In this document: in pieces, positions 59,641-64,000 of the stretch
Layout of the letters: each line of letters begins with the position of its first letter
How positions within the stretch are numbered: position 1 is the first letter of the stretch
Assembly (NCBI RefSeq): GCF_048771995.1
Contig: NC_133044.1
Span: forward strand, 1,818,001-1,882,000
DNA length: 64,000 bases
Origin: Taeniopygia guttata
Lineage: Eukaryota; Chordata; Aves; Passeriformes; Estrildidae
Reading direction: 5' to 3'
The notes under the pieces: generated by a model
What the model was told of the DNA's origin: nothing
The model's input: the letters and a program-made list of their open reading frames with translations, nothing else
Database searches by the model: none
Made by a program: the position numbers and the translations under genes

Positions 59641-62600
59641 TGAGTTCGAAATTTAGGTACATTCCATGCTTTTAAATGAATTTCAAAATCATCTACAAAC
59701 CCTCTGGACAAGCACTGCTTCTACTGGATATTGCTCAAGGCAGGAGAAAAAAGAAAATCCCATCTGTCCTTGGAAAGCACAATGTCAGCTACCAGGCTGA
59801 TCTGTACAAACCTCAATCAAATAAATAACCAAGAAAAAAAAATCAATGTTATTGAACTAGCATGAATTCAGAGACAACTTCTAGAGCCCAATGCTTGCAA
59901 CACCCTAAATATTCCCACTGCTCTGCTCTCTGAGCCAGAGCAGCAGAGTTTGTGTTCCACAAGGGAGACAAAGTCTGAGCCTCACACACATGAGATTCTC
60001 CTCAGGAACTGAGAAAACCCAGCCTGCCTGGAGCTCAATCAGCCCAGAGGAAATGAAGTGGAAACAGGAATTATTGTTCAGCAGGAGCTCAACACCTCTG
60101 TTCATGATGTGACCTCATTATTGCAATTATGATGAGTTCTGGTGTCTCAGACTCAACAAGGTTACTGAAAAGGTAGGGAAGCTGGAAGATATCAGGATGA
60201 GGAAACGTCCCCCATAGTTAGAGGTTAAAAAAAAAATCTGAGTAGTACAAGTTAGAAGACAAGAAGTTTCAAACCAGTAAAGCAAAAGCCAGTTCAGTTC
60301 ACATCTAAATTTAGACTGTAGAAATAAGGCATGTGTTAATAATAATTACTGGCAAAAACTCATGAGGTAATGATGCTCCTTCACTGTGAGGCTTTAACCT
60401 GAAGAGGTGCTAGAAAGATCTGACTGAAGCCCTGCTGCACACTCTGCTCCTGCCAGGTGACAGAGAGGCTGTACACACGTGTGAAATCATCACTGCTTCC
60501 CACACACACGTTTAATTCCCAACCCCAAACCCACAGCAGAGCCAGGGGAGCTCAGTCTCTGTCAGCTCACCCTGGGGGTCACAGCAGAAGCCCCTCAGAA
60601 AGCTCTGGGGTGCTCTGCCTCCCTCACACTCTGTGCTGTGACCTTGGCTGTACTTCCCCGGGCAGGGAAGCTCAGAACTGAAGCAGCAGCACAGCCACAC
60701 TTGGTTTCAGGGGGAGTTCCTCCTTCTCACTCTCATCAAGCCCCCTGGAGACAAGCTTGGGACAAGCTTGTTATATTCTAATGGACAGAAATGATGCTGA
60801 TAATGATTCTCCATCAGTAAACTCAACCTCTGCTGCAATGCAGAGAACGGACGTTCTGCTGCTTGTTGTCAACAGTCAGCAAATTCCTGCTTGTTCATTT
60901 TCTTTGGGTCAAAAAATACCTAAACGTGACAGAAACCAAATTAATGTCATCTCCAACTGCTCCTGTGGTAAATGATCTCACCAGAAAATGTTCCAAGAAC
61001 AAATTATTTTCAAGAAAAATCAATTGGAAGAAAAGAGAAACACACAACCCAGAAAAGACATTCCAGAAGGAAGATGAGCATGGGATGAAAGTCCTTGTTA
61101 ACCAGTCCAAGTCCAAGATGAGGCTGGCACCGTGCAACTGCAACACATACCTGGGACAGACAACATCAAAGCACCCTGAGAACCAAAGTCATGAGATAAT
61201 TATGCAAAACAGAGTCTAAAGCAGAGGCACAAGGGGGAAAATGAAATCTGTACAAGACACTGACTAGAGAGCTCAAACCTGACTTCAGCCAACAACCTTG
61301 ACTCTTTACAGCAACACCCTCCCTCAAAACATTATCCTCACCCCAACAAACTGCAGAACATAATAAGCTGATTTTTTCAGAGATTGTGGGGGGGATTTTT
61401 GGTTGGTTGGGTTCTTTTGTTTTGGATTTGTTGGGGTTTTTTCAGACTTGCAGTTTATTCCAGCTGTCACTACTTTTTAATACACAATTTTGTGATTTTG
61501 CTTATATGCCGAGTTATATGAAATCCAGCATATTTCTGTCTTTGGCTTCTAAAACCTACACACCCTCTCTCTCATCCTCCCTCCCCCCAAAAAAATAAAC
61601 AAGAGGATCCAACTAGTTTAACTAGGAAAAAACCCAACCAGGATGTACACAAACCTGGCAAACAACCAAAGGAAACAAAGTATGTATGATACGTGTGCAC
61701 ATTTTTATTTTTCCCCCCCAGAGGCAGGTGCTACTTGTAACAAAACTAGTTATTAAGCTCTTCCAAATAAAGCTGTCATTAATATGACTTTTAAATATTT
61801 TGTAGCTCATGTAGGCTTGGAAATTTCCAGGATATCCTCCCAAGCATCCTGCTCTACCTCTTAATTTTCTAATGGCTGCAAGGAAAAGTCAAACAGGGCT
61901 TGAAAAAAGAGATATGCAGCGATACCCTGCTGAAGCAGAGCAGGTTTGTTGTTTTACCACAATCATGATTATTTGATAGTGCCTAGTTTTGAGCTTTAGT
62001 CACTGTTTGAGAATGGTCCAGGAAGATAAATATGCTCAGTATGAGGAACCTGCCTGTTCCTGCACCTTGCAGCAGAACCCACTCCTTACCAGAGCCAAAA
62101 GAACATCCTGCAACTATCCCAGACTCAGTCCCCACTCAGTTTTACAAGGCTTGGCCCAGAAGTTATCAATTCTAGAAGATGCAGAGGTAAAAGCAATTGG
62201 ATTTGTTAAGGAGAGGGAAATAGAGGCAGTAAGTTGTGATAATAGAGCCAAACCCTGGATTAGAGGGTGCTCTGGGGAGCAACACCAAGACACTGCTGGT
62301 ATTTTTTTCCCTTTTAAATAGCAGCACATTGACTGTCTCTGCTGGGGTATCTCACCTTCAGCTTCTGAATCAGCCTAGACATGTTTGTAAACCCGGGCAA
62401 GCCTGGCAAATGCTAAGCATTAATACCAATGAAAATGATGAAAACATTCTTGTATAGCTACAGAAAATTAACATCCACAGATCTAAACAAAATCTGACTT
62501 TTTTTTTTTTGCAAAAATCAGTGGCAGTTTCTCAAGCATCACAAACCATGACTAATACCTAGATAAAAAACTACTACTTACAAGTTATATGAAATATTGG

Positions 62601-63339
62601 AAACATTATTTTAGTCCTTTTACTCATCACAGAATGAAAGTAAGACAGGATACCAACAAACAATTGACACCCTCCAACACAGCAGCAACAAACAACACGC
62701 AGTCAAACAAATATTTAGAAATCTTCTAGTCTGTCTTATTCCAAAGACTGTTAATAGCTTTGGAAATTCCACTTCTGCTTTAAAGAACTCAGTGGTCAGG
62801 GCATATGGAAATACAATTCACCATGATGAACTGGGATTTCATATCCACCTGATACTCAAAATGAGCCAGAACAGCAAAACAAGCACCACACATGCTGTGA
62901 GAGGGATGCTGTCCCCAGCCTGACCTCGTTCAGCTACCCCAAATGACACTTTTGATGCTGTTGTGTCCAAACAGAGACTCAAGAACCAGTCAGTAAGTGT
63001 TCTGTGGGTGCACAGAGACTCACAGGAGGGTTTGGGAGGGAAGGGACACTGAAGGAGTTCCAACGGATGCCATTCTCTAGACCAGGTCACTGCAGGCCCC
63101 ATGCAGGTTTGGTTATCCTGCACAGAAAAGATGACACTGAGGACACGGAAGCCCAGCCCACTCTTACAGCCACAGAACACTCACTGCAGGCATGGCCCAG
63201 TTTGGTTCATTCTGTGTGAGAACACCTATGGGACGTTGGGTTGGTAAGAGGAATATCAGTGCCCCTCACACAGATCAAAAACTCCTGTTGTGAAGCACAG
63301 AAATGACAGGAAAAGCTTCAAACTGAGAACAGGCTTAGA

Positions 63340-63535
63340 TTAGAGATCATAAAAAGATGTCTAAGGTGGGCAGGTCCTGGCACAGGGTGCCCAGAGCAGC
63401 TGTGGCTGCCCCTGGATCCCTGAAGTGTCCAAGGCCAGGCTGGACAGGGCTGGGAGCAGCTGGGATGGTGGAAGGAGTCCCTGCCATGGGAGGGATGGAA
63501 TGGGATGGGCAGAAAGGTCCCTTCCTCCCCAAACC
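63340..63535 (+). mobile_element. CR1 LINE 3'-end fragment
   Basis: The order is CCTGGCACAGGGTGCCCAGA, AGCTGTGGCTGCCCCTGGAT, AAGTGTCCAAGGCCAGGCTG, GACAGGGCTGGGAGCAGCTG, then GGAAGGAGTCCCTGCCATGG and a diverged CCAAACCACTCA end. This is a good 3'-region CR1 copy without an open frame. The ORFs on both strands here belong to it. Confidence 0.9.
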
Positions 63536-64000
63536 ACTCAGTGAGTCCATGCAATCCTTGTCACTAACAGCAGCTGTACTGCCCCTACAACACACTCTTT
63601 TAGGGACAGCACTTATCACCTTCATTATCATCTGCCCAGCAAGGTGACAAATCCAGATACCCCAGCAGAATAAACATGCTAGGGAGCCTCCTCAGAAATC
63701 AGACATGCTGCTGGAGCTTCTTCAGCATTGAACACCTCCACGTGAACCTGATTCAGAGCAACCCCTCAAGAGTGATAATAAAAGCATAAAAAGTCAGTGA
63801 TCTGTTAAGCTCACTTACAGATAAGTTTTTAAACAGCTAGGATCAACACATCTTTGCACATTTCTGTCATCAGAAGACGGTTTTGTTTCATGCTTTTAAA
63901 GGCCACAGAGCACTATCCTCTCACCTGAATGAACATGAGAACAGGCAATGCCAAAGAAGTTTATTTGTCAACAGTCATACTTATTAACAGCTGAAAGTCA

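Larger units (their letters stand above)
56509..64000 (-). other. APPBP2 intron 1 (part)
   Basis: No sequence matching the first APPBP2 exon (the segment ending FDVYYK) and no CpG island occurs before the window end, so this is intronic. It holds the unassigned ORF at 59299-59640, a G/T-rich stretch at 61386-61446 and a CR1 end at 63.4 kb. Confidence 0.8.

Noticed and set aside
56509..64000. First exon of APPBP2, or PPM1D, at the right edge
   Set aside because: No matching coding sequence and no CpG island occurs up to 64000. They should lie further to the right.

Overview
This is vertebrate nuclear DNA, almost certainly from a bird. It has long introns, canonical GT-AG exons, one strong CpG island, few interspersed repeats, and the CR1 LINE 3' ends typical of avian genomes. 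The CR1 variants look passerine-like, but I cannot fix the order. There is no prokaryotic gene organisation. Most open reading frames longer than 60 codons are chance frames in introns, UTR or GC-rich spacer.

Two protein-coding genes are supported, both on the minus strand and both cut by a window edge. Positions 1-23795 hold the 5' part of USP32, a ubiquitin-specific protease. Coding exon 1 (23738-23795) lies in the CpG island. After a 19-kb intron come exons 2 (4447-4574), 3 (872-977) and 4 (243-361). Together they encode the first 137 codons, and the rest lies beyond position 1. The promoter (about 23.8-24.3 kb) carries two GTCACGTG boxes, an inverted CCAAT box, GC boxes and a two-codon upstream ORF. 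A degenerate minisatellite follows (24344-24765).

Positions about 42475-64000 hold APPBP2, the TPR-repeat substrate receptor of CUL2 ubiquitin ligases. Twelve coding exons (47098-56508) were placed with exact splice sites and continuous phase. They give 539 residues plus the stop. With the 46 N-terminal codons that I recall for human exon 1, this makes the 585 residues of the human protein. A 3' UTR of about 4.6 kb runs to a poly(A) signal at 42497-42502. The first coding exon lies beyond 64000.

The 18-kb spacer between the two genes (about 24.3-42.5 kb) is where mammals carry the plus-strand gene CHCT1 (C17orf64). No convincing CHCT1 gene is visible. One plus-strand exon-like segment (33633-33756) has a WRK-containing stretch like the CHD1 C-terminal helical domain, and a tandem poly(A)-signal pair lies at 36.7 kb. 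Both are leads only.

Functionally, the two genes act on opposite sides of ubiquitin biology: USP32 removes ubiquitin and APPBP2 selects substrates for ubiquitination. The neighbourhood matches the USP32-APPBP2 synteny known in vertebrates. I see no evidence of a new mobile or defence-like system. The most unusual items are the duplicated hairpin element in two APPBP2 introns, the promoter architecture of USP32, the possible CHCT1 remnant, and an unassigned 113-codon ORF at 59.3 kb.
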